Notes: generated by a model not told the origin, from the letters alone. 21,463 nt of DNA from JAAUTS01 sp038250235 (GCA_038250235.1 JBBSCO010000051.1:1-21463); one strand, 5' to 3'. Positions 1 to 7,422 are shown, counted from the stretch's first letter. Translations and numbers: made by a program.

Positions 1-361
1 GACCGGAGCTTTCTGGATGGATGAACCGCATGATGTCGGTGTTATGTTTCCGGATCTGGATGCCATCAAAGCCTCCGCTTTCTTTCAGAGTGATGGAGGA
101 ATGGTCAAGAGGTGTGTTGGTGGCCACAATTCCGCTGAGATAATGTTCGAAAATGAGTTGCAGGATGTCGGCAATTTCAGATTCACCCGGAGGCGGGGCA
201 ATTTTCAAAAAGAGAGGTTTGGAGCCAAGTTCATGACTGGTTTGTTGAACGGTTTTTAAAATGGGATCAAGTGAGTGCGCAACTGGATGAAAGACTGCGA
301 AGCTCTGACACGAAGCAATAATCAAGGGGTGAACCCTGCTGAAACTAACAGATGAAGGAAG
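1..361 (-). pseudogene. N-terminally truncated dihydroorotate dehydrogenase (PyrD) fragment, runs off the window
   Basis: The minus strand has an open frame without ATG or GTG from 361 to the window edge. From about position 268 downward it reads like the C-terminal half of class 2 (quinone) dihydroorotate dehydrogenase: KPLFLKIAPPPGE matches the family's KIAPDL stretch, SGIVATNTPLD matches IIATNTT, and SGGFDGIQIRKHNTDIM matches the GGLSGxPLxxxSTEII stretch. PyrD makes orotate in pyrimidine synthesis. The first 190 or so residues of a normal protein, including the SSPNTPGLR loop, are missing, because an unrelated gene ends at 362. The frame is the same as that gene's, separated only by its TGA. 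A TTG at 323-325 behind AGCAGGG is the only plausible start. I read it as a decayed or truncated copy. A very divergent functional protein is less likely. The assignment rests on motif recall, not alignment. Confidence 0.55.
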
Positions 362-862
362 TCATGCCGGCATGCCGCGGTCAACCTGCTGGGCGGCTTC
401 TATGTTTTCCGGTTTGGTCAATTCTTCCAGGAACGTCTCGCTGGTGTTGCGGAAACGTTTGACGATGGTTTCGGCCAGTTGAAAGGTGAAGTCCGCCGCC
501 AGCTCGGGCTTGTGCTGGATGAAGTAGCTGAACTTGTCGTTGGAAATTTCCAAGGTGCGGACCGGGGTGAGACTGACCACGCTCGCCGTAGCCAGGCCGG
601 GGTCGAAGAGATTCATCTCGCCGAAAAACTGACCCGCAGAGAGGGTGCTGAGAACCACCCGGTTGCCATCGACCATGTGATAGACCTCGACCTCTCCGGC
701 AAAGATGAGATAGAAGGTGTTCTGGAGGCTGCCGGCATCGACCAGGTGGGTGTCGGCCTTGTAGTTATTTTCCTGAAAGAACAGGTCGAGGAGTTGGATG
801 AAGCTGGCATCAAAGCCCCGGAAAAGGGTCATCCGACTGATTTCGCTGAAAGTAATCGCCAT
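362..862 (-). CDS. stand-alone cyclic-nucleotide-binding (CRP-type) domain protein
   Basis: 166 residues forming a single cNMP-binding beta-roll followed by a short C-terminal helix. There is no helix-turn-helix, so it is not a CRP/FNR transcription factor. The roll is recognisable from SLQNTFYLIFAGEVEVY (about 44-60), LSTLSAGQFFGEMNLFD and TASVVSLTPVRTLEIS. In the phosphate-binding cassette the Gly-Glu of FGEM is kept, but the usual Arg of the PRSAxV stretch is replaced (GLATASV). Binding of cAMP or cGMP in the standard way is therefore doubtful. It may be a structural or protein-interaction version of the fold. The start ATG at 860-862 is preceded by AGGAACCTT. It is divergent from the acylphosphatase gene with a 69-bp gap. 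A PyrD remnant lies directly downstream in the same frame. Confidence 0.85.
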   Translation of the reverse strand: MAITFSEISRMTLFRGFDASFIQLLDLFFQENNYKADTHLVDAGSLQNTFYLIFAGEVEVYHMVDGNRVVLSTLSAGQFFGEMNLFDPGLATASVVSLTPVRTLEISNDKFSYFIQHKPELAADFTFQLAETIVKRFRNTSETFLEELTKPENIEAAQQVDRGMPA

Positions 863-931
863 AAGGTTCCTGCTGTGGTGTGCTGACGGGATCAGGTTAA
901 CGCAAACAAGAGAGCAAAGTAAAGGTTACGG

Positions 932-1204
932 ATGAAAGCACGGCGTCTTTTTTATGAGGGGAAAGTCCAGGGAGTCGGGTTCCGATACTCGATCAAGCAG
1001 ATCGTGGAAGGTTTTGATCTCTGCGGAACCGTGGGAAATCTGTCCGACGGGCGGGTGGAGTTGGTGGTTCAAGGCCTGGAAAAAGATTTGAATGAGATGC
1101 TGGAAGCGGTGCTGGCCAGCCATTTGAAAGGCTTCATCAAGCGGATTGAAAGTTATGAAGTGGCAGTTGACCCCAAGCGCAGAGGATTTATCATTTCAGG
1201 GTAA
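932..1204 (+). CDS. acyP: acylphosphatase
   Basis: A 90-residue protein of the usual acylphosphatase length. It hydrolyses carboxyl-phosphate bonds of small acyl phosphates such as acetyl phosphate or 1,3-bisphosphoglycerate in the cytoplasm. The signature GKVQGVGFRYS (10-20) holds the phosphate-binding loop and catalytic Arg18. GTVGNLSDGRVELVVQG (32-48) holds the catalytic Asn36. Both active-site residues are present, so the enzyme should be active. It is the first gene of a same-strand run that reaches 5487. The gap to the ABC ATPase gene is 30 bp. A weak purine stretch (AAAGGTTACGG) precedes the ATG. Confidence 0.93.
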   Translation: MKARRLFYEGKVQGVGFRYSIKQIVEGFDLCGTVGNLSDGRVELVVQGLEKDLNEMLEAVLASHLKGFIKRIESYEVAVDPKRRGFIISG

Positions 1205-1234
1205 ACCCCGGGAGGTGATTCCGCCAATTAATCT

Positions 1235-2116
1235 ATGACAGTGAAAGAATCAGTCGCGACACATGCAATCCAAGCCTGCGGACTTAGTAAGAAGTTTAAA
1301 CTGCAGTGGCGCCGTGGTTGGCTGCTGGCTTTGGAGCCCCTTGATCTTACCGTAAGCAAGGGTGAGGTTTTCGGATTGCTGGGACCGAACGGGTCCGGGA
1401 AAAGCACCACCATGAAGCTTCTTTTGGGGCTGCTCAAACCCAGTTCCGGCACGGCAACGGTTTTTGGGGCTCCGGCCGGTTCGATGGAAGCGCGGTCCAA
1501 GCTGGGATTTCTTCCTGAGAACCCCTATTTTCCCCATTTTCTCAGCGGTCGGGAAGTGCTCCGTTATTATGGCAAACTCAGCGGGCTTTCCGGCAAGACG
1601 CTGGAATCCCGCATGGATGAGCTGTTGGAGTTGGTAGACCTGCAGGAGTCCAGGCACCGCACGCTGAAGACCTATTCCAAAGGTATGTTGCAGCGTATCG
1701 GCCTGGCCCAGGCCTTGTTGAATGACCCGGATCTTCTGCTTTTGGATGAGCCAACGGCTGGAGTGGATCCCCTGGGTTCGCGGCAGATCCGCGACATCAT
1801 TCTGGATTTGAAAAAGAGGGGTAAAACCATCGTATTTTCCTCACACCTGTTGGAACAGGTACAGGAGGTATCCGACCGTGTGGCGATTCTTCATCTGGGA
1901 CAAAAACTCAGGGAGGGAAGCCTGACCGAGTTGCTGGAAGTTCCGGATGAGTTGGAAGTGCGGGTCAAAGACGGTGGCTGCGATGAGGAGACCATCCGCC
2001 AGGCATTGAAGGCGGCAGGAATGACGGATGTGGAGATATCACGGCCCCGGATGAAACTGGAGGATTACTTCATTCGTTCCCTGCCAAAGCATGGACAATC
2101 ACCCAAAGTCAAATGA
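1235..2116 (+). CDS. ABC transporter ATP-binding protein (CcmA/ABC-2 type)
   Basis: The 293-residue ATPase subunit of an ABC-2 type transporter. Visible motifs are Walker A GPNGSGKST (50-58), a Q-loop region with Glu in place of Gln (FLPENPYFP, as in many CcmA-like ATPases), the signature YSKGMLQR (147-154, a degenerate LSGGQ), Walker B LLLLDEP (167-173), the D-loop and the H-loop His204. A C-terminal domain of about 70 residues follows, as in ATPases of multidrug, lipid or NosF-like exporters. Its stop overlaps the permease start by 4 bp (ATGA), so the two are translationally coupled and form one transporter. The substrate cannot be told from sequence. A perfect GGAGGTGAT lies 19-20 nt before the ATG, too far for a normal ribosome-binding site, and an in-frame stop at 1229-1231 rules out an earlier start. 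Confidence 0.92.
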   Translation: MTVKESVATHAIQACGLSKKFKLQWRRGWLLALEPLDLTVSKGEVFGLLGPNGSGKSTTMKLLLGLLKPSSGTATVFGAPAGSMEARSKLGFLPENPYFPHFLSGREVLRYYGKLSGLSGKTLESRMDELLELVDLQESRHRTLKTYSKGMLQRIGLAQALLNDPDLLLLDEPTAGVDPLGSRQIRDIILDLKKRGKTIVFSSHLLEQVQEVSDRVAILHLGQKLREGSLTELLEVPDELEVRVKDGGCDEETIRQALKAAGMTDVEISRPRMKLEDYFIRSLPKHGQSPKVK

Positions 2117-2976
2117 AAGCCAGCCTGCAACGCATCGCCACCATTGCCCTGAACACCTTGACGGAGGTTTTACGTCAGCGGGTCTTGAATGTCATTTTTT
2201 TATTCGGGCTGGTCATGGTGGGAGGCTCTTTTTTCCTGACCGACCTGACCTTTCAGGAGGAGTTCAAGTTCCTCAAGGATCTCGGCTACGCGGCGATCAG
2301 CATTACGGGAACCTTGGTGGCGCTGATGGGCGCGGCCCAACTGATACCTGCGGAAATTGAACGGAGGACGTTGCACACGCTTTTGAGCAAGCCGGTGAGA
2401 CGTTTTGAATTTGTAGTGGGCAAATACTTAGGCCTTCTGGGGTTGATCACCCTGATGTTGGCTATCATGTCACTACTCTTTGCCGGAGTGCTGGCCGTGA
2501 AGGAACATCTGGAACTGGCGGGCGTGCAGGGTGCAGCTGACAGTGAGGAGCTTCGTCTATACGTGGAGTCCGTTCTCAACCAGTCCCGTGATCCCCGACT
2601 GATCCAGGCTTTGGCCCTCATCTGGGCGAAGTTGGCGGTGGTGACGGCCATTTCAGTTTTTTTCTCCACCATCGCGACCTCCACCATTTTTATTGTCTGC
2701 ACGACGCTCCTGGTTTATTTCATCGGTCATCTGCAAAGTGTGGCCCGTCAGGTTTGGCTGCAGGACATGGCCGGGGCATCGCTCCCCAAGAATGTGTTGC
2801 TGGCGCTGATCGCCTTTCTCGTCCCTGATTTTCAAAGTTACAACCTCATTGATGAGATCATTGCCGGAAATGCCATCGCCTGGGTCAATTCCTTGGAAAT
2901 TCTGGCTTATTCACTTCTGTATGTGGCGGTGGTTTTGGTGGTGTCTTCCCTCATTTTTGAGGATCGCGAGTTATGA
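2113..2976 (+). CDS. ABC-2 type transporter permease
   Basis: A 287-residue inner-membrane protein with about six hydrophobic segments: roughly residues 24-42, 60-78, 105-129, 175-205, a short one near 225-240, and the C-terminal segment. Between the second and third segments it carries EIERRTLHTLLSKPVRR, the conserved cytoplasmic stretch of ABC-2 permeases of the NosY/GldF-like group. A soluble loop lies between segments 3 and 4. It overlaps the ATPase gene by 4 bp upstream and the next gene by 4 bp downstream (ATGA both times), strong evidence for one transcript and probably one complex. The substrate is unknown. Confidence 0.9.
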   Translation: MKASLQRIATIALNTLTEVLRQRVLNVIFLFGLVMVGGSFFLTDLTFQEEFKFLKDLGYAAISITGTLVALMGAAQLIPAEIERRTLHTLLSKPVRRFEFVVGKYLGLLGLITLMLAIMSLLFAGVLAVKEHLELAGVQGAADSEELRLYVESVLNQSRDPRLIQALALIWAKLAVVTAISVFFSTIATSTIFIVCTTLLVYFIGHLQSVARQVWLQDMAGASLPKNVLLALIAFLVPDFQSYNLIDEIIAGNAIAWVNSLEILAYSLLYVAVVLVVSSLIFEDREL

Positions 2977-3740
2977 GATACCGGTTCATGGCGCTGCTCG
3001 TTCTGTTGGGTTGGTCGGCGGTGAAAGTCCCCTGGGAAATGCGTATGGCCGAGGAACGCAGCCGGCTGATGTATGGTGCTGATGTGGCACCGATGTCCAT
3101 GAAGCTGCGTGACAGTCTGGGGCAGGGGATGACCCTGGCGGCTTTGGGCGGGTTCCGCGGGATCGCGGCCAATTTTCTGTGGCTGGAAGTGACTTCAGCC
3201 TGGGAAGAGCAGCAGTGGACGCGACTGAGAACCCTGGCGGATATGGTGGTTCTGCTGCAGCCCCGGGTTTCTTTTTTCTGGGAAAATGCCGGCTGGCATG
3301 TGGCCTATAACGCCAGCGTTTCCGTTGAAAAATATTCGGGTGAGACCAAAGGGGCGAAGAATGTCGAGTCGATGCGCTGGATCAAGCAGGGCATCGACTT
3401 CTATGAGCGGGGTATCCGGGCCATTCCGGAGAAACCCAAGCTTTACGAAATGCTGGCTCTGCTTTACCAACAGAGACTTGGAGATCATGAAAAAGCCGCC
3501 TATTATTATGAATTGGCTTCCCAAAAAAAGGGTGCGCCGGTTTATTTGGAGCGCTTTGTCGGCTTTTCTTTGGAAAATGCGGGTAAAAAGCTTGAAGCCT
3601 ACAACTATTGGGTGAAGCTTTGGAAGAGCAGCGCTGAGCATGGACCGGGCCCCCGTCGTTGGTCCATGATCGAGGAAAAGATCAGAAAATTTGAAAAGGA
3701 ACTGGATATTCCACTAGATAAACGGATTTTCCATGAGTAG
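2973..3740 (+). CDS. membrane-anchored helical-repeat (TPR-like) protein, partner of the ABC transporter
   Basis: 255 residues with a short N-terminal hydrophobic stretch (MALLVLLGWSAV) that is either an anchor or an uncleaved signal. The rest is helical. GGFRGIAANFLWLE (about 50-63) is a motif I associate with verrucomicrobial proteins placed after ABC permeases; that is recall, not a search. The middle has a TPR-like cadence (LYEMLALLYQQRLGDHEKAAYYYELASQ, split over two helices), suggesting protein-protein contacts in the periplasm. It starts inside the permease gene (ATGA overlap), so it is probably co-translated and may be an accessory subunit. I do not recognise a named family. No catalytic motif is visible. 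Confidence 0.75.
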   Translation: MRYRFMALLVLLGWSAVKVPWEMRMAEERSRLMYGADVAPMSMKLRDSLGQGMTLAALGGFRGIAANFLWLEVTSAWEEQQWTRLRTLADMVVLLQPRVSFFWENAGWHVAYNASVSVEKYSGETKGAKNVESMRWIKQGIDFYERGIRAIPEKPKLYEMLALLYQQRLGDHEKAAYYYELASQKKGAPVYLERFVGFSLENAGKKLEAYNYWVKLWKSSAEHGPGPRRWSMIEEKIRKFEKELDIPLDKRIFHE

Positions 3741-3768
3741 CTTCGATCTTTGAAGCGGAGAGTTTCTT

Positions 3769-4491
3769 GTGAAATTTGGAATATTTGGAGACGTACACAG
3801 CAACCAGGAGGGTTTGGAAGCCGTTCTGGAGGATATGCAGAAGCAAAAGGTGACCCATGCGGTCTGTCTCGGGGACATCGTAGGCTATAATGCCAATCCT
3901 TCCGAGTGTCTGGAAATGGTGCGTGCCCTGGGTTGCCCGATCGTAAAAGGCAACCACGATGAAGAAGCTTCCGAAGACCGGGACATTGAACATTTCAATC
4001 CCCTGGCATTTGCCTCGATGAAATATTCCCGGGACGCCCTTTCCGACGAGCAGAAAAAGTATTTACGTTCCATTCCCTTCCAAAAAACCGTCGGAGATTT
4101 CACCATTGTCCATTCCACTCTGGATGGGCCCGCACGTTGGCAGTATGTCTTCACTGCCGTAGATGCGGAGGCCAGCTTTACTTATCAGCGCACCCAGGTC
4201 TGCTTTTTCGGGCACACTCATGTTCCTCATCTGTTTGTCAGGGATACTGCTGTGCATGAATTTTTCTACAAAAGGGTGGTTCTTCAGCCTGACAAACGTT
4301 ATTTCGTGAATGTCGGTTCTGTCGGCCAGCCGCGTGACGGTGACTGGCGTGCGGCCTATGTCATTTACGATTCCAAGGATAGAACCATCGAATTGCGCCG
4401 TCTTCCCTATGATCTGGCCAAAGCCCAGGAAAAAATCATCAGTGCCGGTTTGCCCGATCGTCTGGCGGAACGTTTGGCCAATGCGGTTTAG
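3769..4491 (+). CDS. calcineurin-like metallophosphoesterase (YfcE/MJ0936-like)
   Basis: A 240-residue phosphoesterase with the complete metal-binding set: FGDVHSN (Asp8, His10), CLGDIVGYN (Asp36), KGNHDEE (Asn62, His63), later FFGHTHVPHLF, and NVGSVGQPRDGD near the end. This subgroup acts on phosphodiesters or phosphomonoesters with two metal ions. The natural substrate cannot be assigned. The start is the GTG at 3769, preceded at a suitable distance by a purine-rich GAAGCGGAGAG. It lies 28 bp after the TPR-like gene and 21 bp before the glycosyltransferase gene, which fits a common transcript. Confidence 0.9.
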   Translation: MKFGIFGDVHSNQEGLEAVLEDMQKQKVTHAVCLGDIVGYNANPSECLEMVRALGCPIVKGNHDEEASEDRDIEHFNPLAFASMKYSRDALSDEQKKYLRSIPFQKTVGDFTIVHSTLDGPARWQYVFTAVDAEASFTYQRTQVCFFGHTHVPHLFVRDTAVHEFFYKRVVLQPDKRYFVNVGSVGQPRDGDWRAAYVIYDSKDRTIELRRLPYDLAKAQEKIISAGLPDRLAERLANAV

Positions 4492-4512
4492 TCCCTGTCC
4501 TGCGGACGATTC

Positions 4513-5487
4513 ATGAAAATTCTGGTGGTCAAACCGACAGCTCTGGGGGATGTGGCCCAGGCACTTCTGGTGGCACCTTTGTTACGTAAGATTCCCGCCT
4601 GCACGGAACTGGTCTGGTTGGTGGACGAAGATTACCAATCACTGGTTCGTTGCAGCCCTCTGGTTGACCGTGTCATTCTCTTTCCCAGAAAACGTTGGAG
4701 GGGGCGTTGGTTTAATCTCGAGTGTCTGGCCTGGCTGCGCCGACTGAGGCAGGAAAAATTTGATCTTGTCCTGGATCTTCAGGGGCTGGCGCGCAGTGCC
4801 CTCATGACCTGGGCGACGGGCGCAACACGAAGAGTTGGATTGGCCTCCGCGAGGGAAGGGGCGGTTTTGGCCTATACGGATCTGGTGGCTGACACCGAAA
4901 AACATGCGGTTGATCGTTATGCACAGGCCGTGGCTGTTGTGGCCGACTTGGAAATCCCCCTTGAACACACCTATCTCGAGGTCAAAGAAGGAGAGGCTGC
5001 TGCCTTGCCTGGGGGATTGGTTCCCGGCCACTACACCGTGCTGCATCCCTATTCTCTCTGGGCCAGCAAACTGTGGAACTGGCAGAACTATGATACGTTG
5101 ATCAGGAATGTTCCTCAGGAAACCTTTGTCCTGGTGGGGCAGGGCCCCTTTTTCCCTGTTTTGGCAGACAACTGTATCGACTTGAGAAACCGCACGGATC
5201 TGGATGCCTTGCTTTCCGTCCTCAGTCATGCCCGCGTGGTGATCAGCACAGATTCTGGTCCTCTTCATCTGGCTGCGGCTTTTGGCAAACCGGTCATCGG
5301 ACTGTTCGGCCCGACTTCCGTTGAAAAAACCGGGGCCCGATCCAGAACCGGACGCATGCTTCAAAGCCCATTGTCAGGCACGCCCGACGGCTATCGTCAG
5401 CGCTATCCGGATAAAAAATGGGTGAGCTTGGGCGTGGAGGAGGTGGTCAAATGTTGGCAGGAACTGGCTCATTTCGAGCAAAAATAG
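4513..5487 (+). CDS. glycosyltransferase family 9 (heptosyltransferase-like)
   Basis: A 324-residue GT-B enzyme of family 9, the family of LPS heptosyltransferases WaaC/WaaF. The N-terminal half opens with MKILVVKPTALGDVAQAL (donor/acceptor loop with the family's GD) and contains LVLDLQGLARSALM. The C-terminal half has STDSGPLHLAAAFGKPVIGLFG from about residue 245, the diagnostic nucleotide-sugar site. This implies addition of a heptose or related sugar to a lipid-anchored core at the inner face of the membrane. It is the last gene of the 932-5487 run, so the run probably serves the cell envelope. The exact sugar is not predictable. An AT-rich stretch follows directly. Confidence 0.9.
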   Translation: MKILVVKPTALGDVAQALLVAPLLRKIPACTELVWLVDEDYQSLVRCSPLVDRVILFPRKRWRGRWFNLECLAWLRRLRQEKFDLVLDLQGLARSALMTWATGATRRVGLASAREGAVLAYTDLVADTEKHAVDRYAQAVAVVADLEIPLEHTYLEVKEGEAAALPGGLVPGHYTVLHPYSLWASKLWNWQNYDTLIRNVPQETFVLVGQGPFFPVLADNCIDLRNRTDLDALLSVLSHARVVISTDSGPLHLAAAFGKPVIGLFGPTSVEKTGARSRTGRMLQSPLSGTPDGYRQRYPDKKWVSLGVEEVVKCWQELAHFEQK

Positions 5488-5490
5488 TTA

Positions 5491-5510
5491 AAAAATCAAT
5501 TAAGATTTTT
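5491..5510 (+). terminator. possible weak AT-rich stem-loop after the glycosyltransferase gene
   Basis: The 7-bp inverted repeat AAAAATC / GATTTTT with a 6-nt loop starts 3 bp after the stop codon and ends in T residues. It is almost all A-T, so the hairpin is weak. It could also be simple AT-rich promoter DNA for the next gene. Confidence 0.3.
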
Positions 5511-5537
5511 AAGAATAAAACATATTAATAGCTATAA

Positions 5538-5550
5538 GTCCTTGATGGAC
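5538..5550. promoter_or_regulatory. inverted repeat GTCC-N5-GGAC, candidate activator site
   Basis: GTCCTTGATGGAC is flanked by two copies of GCTATAA (5531-5537 and 5554-5560, 23 bp apart). It lies about 30 bp upstream of the sigma-54 promoter. Activators of sigma-54 promoters usually bind symmetric sites upstream, often farther away (80-150 bp), so this site is closer than usual. Binding is inferred from position and symmetry only. Confidence 0.35.
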
Positions 5551-5577
5551 AGTGCTATAACAAGTTGCAATCGTTTG

Positions 5578-5594
5578 TGGCACTATTCTTGCAT
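5578..5594 (+). promoter_or_regulatory. sigma-54 (RpoN) promoter
   Basis: TGGCACTATTCTTGCAT matches the -24/-12 consensus TGGCAC-N5-TTGCA. The invariant GG and GC are separated by exactly 10 bp. Transcription would start near 5604-5606, giving a leader of about 60 nt before the ATG at 5668. The surroundings are AT-rich. The match is close enough that a chance occurrence in this 180-bp gap is unlikely. A sigma-54 promoter implies an ATP-dependent activator and regulated expression of the repeat protein. Confidence 0.75.
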
Positions 5595-5667
5595 AATCTT
5601 CTTTGTGTTGTAACATAAGAATTAGAAAATTTCATTTAACATCATAAATTAAACAAAAGGACACAAG

Positions 5668-6447
5668 ATGAAGCTACGCTCACGAAAAAACAGAAAATGG
5701 ACTAGAGAAATGGTCGGCGAAGAAATACGTAAATGGAGCGGCGAAGGGAATGCCCTATATTCCCACAACGTTCGCAAAAACTTCCAGGAACTCCTGGCCG
5801 CTGGCATACGCTATTTCGGCAGTTGGAAAGGAGCCGTCGAGGACTCCGGTATTTCCTATCAGGAAGTCCGCAAATATCAGAACTGGTCCAAGGACCTGAT
5901 CGTGGCCAAAATCCAAGAACTTTATCAGCAGGGCGTGGATCTTTCCTTTCGCTCCATGATGCTGAGCAAGTACAATTCCATGGTTTACGCCGCCATTCGT
6001 CCCAACCACTTCGGCCGCTGGAAGGATGCGCTGTCTGCCGCCGGATTGGCTCCTGAGGAAATTTACCGTTACCGTTCCTGGGACGAGAGCACTATCCTGG
6101 AAGAAATCCGACGCCTCAAATCGGTTGGTGCGGATCTCAGCTCGAAAACCATGGACGAGACTTCGAATCCCCTGATCGCCACTGCCCGCCGTCGTTTCGG
6201 CAACTGGGGTGCCGCAGTCGAAAAAGCCGGCATTGACTATTCCAGCGTCCGCCGTCGTCGTCACTGGACCAAGGAAACGATTGTTGAAGGCATTCGTGAA
6301 CTCAAAGAGCGCGGAGTCAAGCTGCACAGCGGTGAGGTTCGTAAAGCAGCTCCTGCCTTGTTCGCCGCCGCCTGCAAACCTCGTTTCTTCGGTTCCTGGT
6401 CCCAAGCGCTCGAGGCTTCGGTCGGTGAAACTGTGGCTGTGGAATAA
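5668..6447 (+). CDS. four-repeat basic protein of the homing-endonuclease-associated (HNH_repeat) type
   Basis: 259 residues made almost entirely of four repeats of about 62 residues that begin with Trp at 11, 73, 138 and 200. Each runs W-(T/S/D)-x-E...I-x-x-x-I-R-E-L...G-V-x-L, then a variable helix, then FGxW (F50, F115, F177, F241) and A(V/L)E-x-(A/S)G. The first three end in an arginine/tyrosine-rich VRKYxxW-type linker. The FGSWxxALxxAG pattern is that of the repeat found beside HNH homing endonucleases, where it is thought to bind DNA. No nuclease motif is present here. The high Arg/Lys content supports nucleic-acid binding. AAGGA lies 8 nt before the ATG. The gene is alone between a sigma-54 promoter and a strong terminator. 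Its function is unknown; a regulated DNA-binding protein is the best guess. Confidence 0.85.
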   Translation: MKLRSRKNRKWTREMVGEEIRKWSGEGNALYSHNVRKNFQELLAAGIRYFGSWKGAVEDSGISYQEVRKYQNWSKDLIVAKIQELYQQGVDLSFRSMMLSKYNSMVYAAIRPNHFGRWKDALSAAGLAPEEIYRYRSWDESTILEEIRRLKSVGADLSSKTMDETSNPLIATARRRFGNWGAAVEKAGIDYSSVRRRRHWTKETIVEGIRELKERGVKLHSGEVRKAAPALFAAACKPRFFGSWSQALEASVGETVAVE

Positions 6448-6475
6448 GCTTTTGTCGTATCACTGATCGGCATAG

Positions 6476-6505
6476 AAAGCCCGGCCTTCCAAGGTCGGGC
6501 TTTTT
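6476..6505 (+). terminator. rho-independent terminator of the repeat-protein gene
   Basis: The 13-bp stem AAAGCCCGGCCTT / AAGGTCGGGCTTT has one G-U pair and a CC apex, and is followed by TTTTT. It begins 28 bp after the stop codon and is the clearest intrinsic terminator in the window. Confidence 0.9.
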
Positions 6506-6574
6506 GCTGCCTTTTTAGTCCGAGGGCTGAGATCTCTTCTTGCTTTAAAGATGTGTTTTCACTATTTTTCAGTT

Positions 6575-7414
6575 ATGAAGTCGCGTATCACCATCCTGTT
6601 AATGGTTTTAAGCCTTTTTTCGGTCAAAGGTTGGGCTCAGATCACGATGACGATGTCTTTTGACCGGGAAACCTATCTTCTTTATGAGTCGATTCCTGTC
6701 AAAGTCGATATCACCAACATAGGCGACCAGTCTATTACTTTCCAGAACAACGCCGAAGGTTTTTCCGACTGGGTCAGGTTCACCATTTATCGTGCTGACG
6801 GAAGCAAGGTTTCTTCCGAGAAAGGTACAGAACTTCCCCCGCTTACCCTGCCGGTGGGCGAAACCCATTCCGTGATTATCGATATTACTCCGGCCTATTC
6901 CTTACGGGAGACGGGTCAATATACCATTCAGACCGTGATAACGGTTCCGGGCAAAAAACCCTTTATTACGGGATCACGTATCTTCTACATCGGAAAAGGA
7001 GACACGATCTGGTCGGAGCAACGCGTAGAAAGCGGGTCCAAGCGTGTCTACTCGCTGATCAAATTTTTAAGCCAGAGAGAATCCTTCCTTTACGCCCGGG
7101 TGGAAGAGCCTTCCACCAACATCGTTTACGCGACCCAACGTCTGGGGAGATACACTGCATTTACCGATCCGGTGGTCAGGTTTGACAGTGCAGGAGGATT
7201 ACATGTCGTCCATACTCTCTCCGGGCAGACCTATCGCTACAGCGCGATGGACAGTGATGGGGGCTTGACCAGCCAAGAGGACCGCATGATCCAGGGTGAA
7301 AGGCCGTCCCTGGTCAATAATGGTAGTGGTGGAATCCGCTTCATAGGCGGAACATCCATGCAGGAAAAGAAAATCCGCCCAAAACTTTCCGAAGGGCAGC
7401 AAGGGTTGATGTAA
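6575..7414 (+). CDS. secreted protein of unknown function
   Basis: 279 residues from the chosen start. The first 22 form a Sec signal peptide: MKSR, a hydrophobic core ITILLMVLSLFSV, then KGWAQ with likely cleavage after Ala. The next roughly 100 residues look like an immunoglobulin-like beta domain (FDRETYLLYESIPVKVDITN, then a run of alternating hydrophobic strands), a type often found in bacterial extracellular proteins. The C-terminal part has no recognisable motif. An ATG 24 bp upstream (6551) would add eight residues before the signal and is less typical. It probably acts in the periplasm or outside. Convergent with menG/ubiE. No enzyme signature is visible and I do not recognise the family. 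Confidence 0.75.
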   Translation: MKSRITILLMVLSLFSVKGWAQITMTMSFDRETYLLYESIPVKVDITNIGDQSITFQNNAEGFSDWVRFTIYRADGSKVSSEKGTELPPLTLPVGETHSVIIDITPAYSLRETGQYTIQTVITVPGKKPFITGSRIFYIGKGDTIWSEQRVESGSKRVYSLIKFLSQRESFLYARVEEPSTNIVYATQRLGRYTAFTDPVVRFDSAGGLHVVHTLSGQTYRYSAMDSDGGLTSQEDRMIQGERPSLVNNGSGGIRFIGGTSMQEKKIRPKLSEGQQGLM

Positions 7415-7422
7415 TTACCGGG

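Noticed and set aside
17..259. 80-codon plus-strand frame at the left edge
   Set aside because: It lies opposite the PyrD-like minus frame and has no protein-like features.
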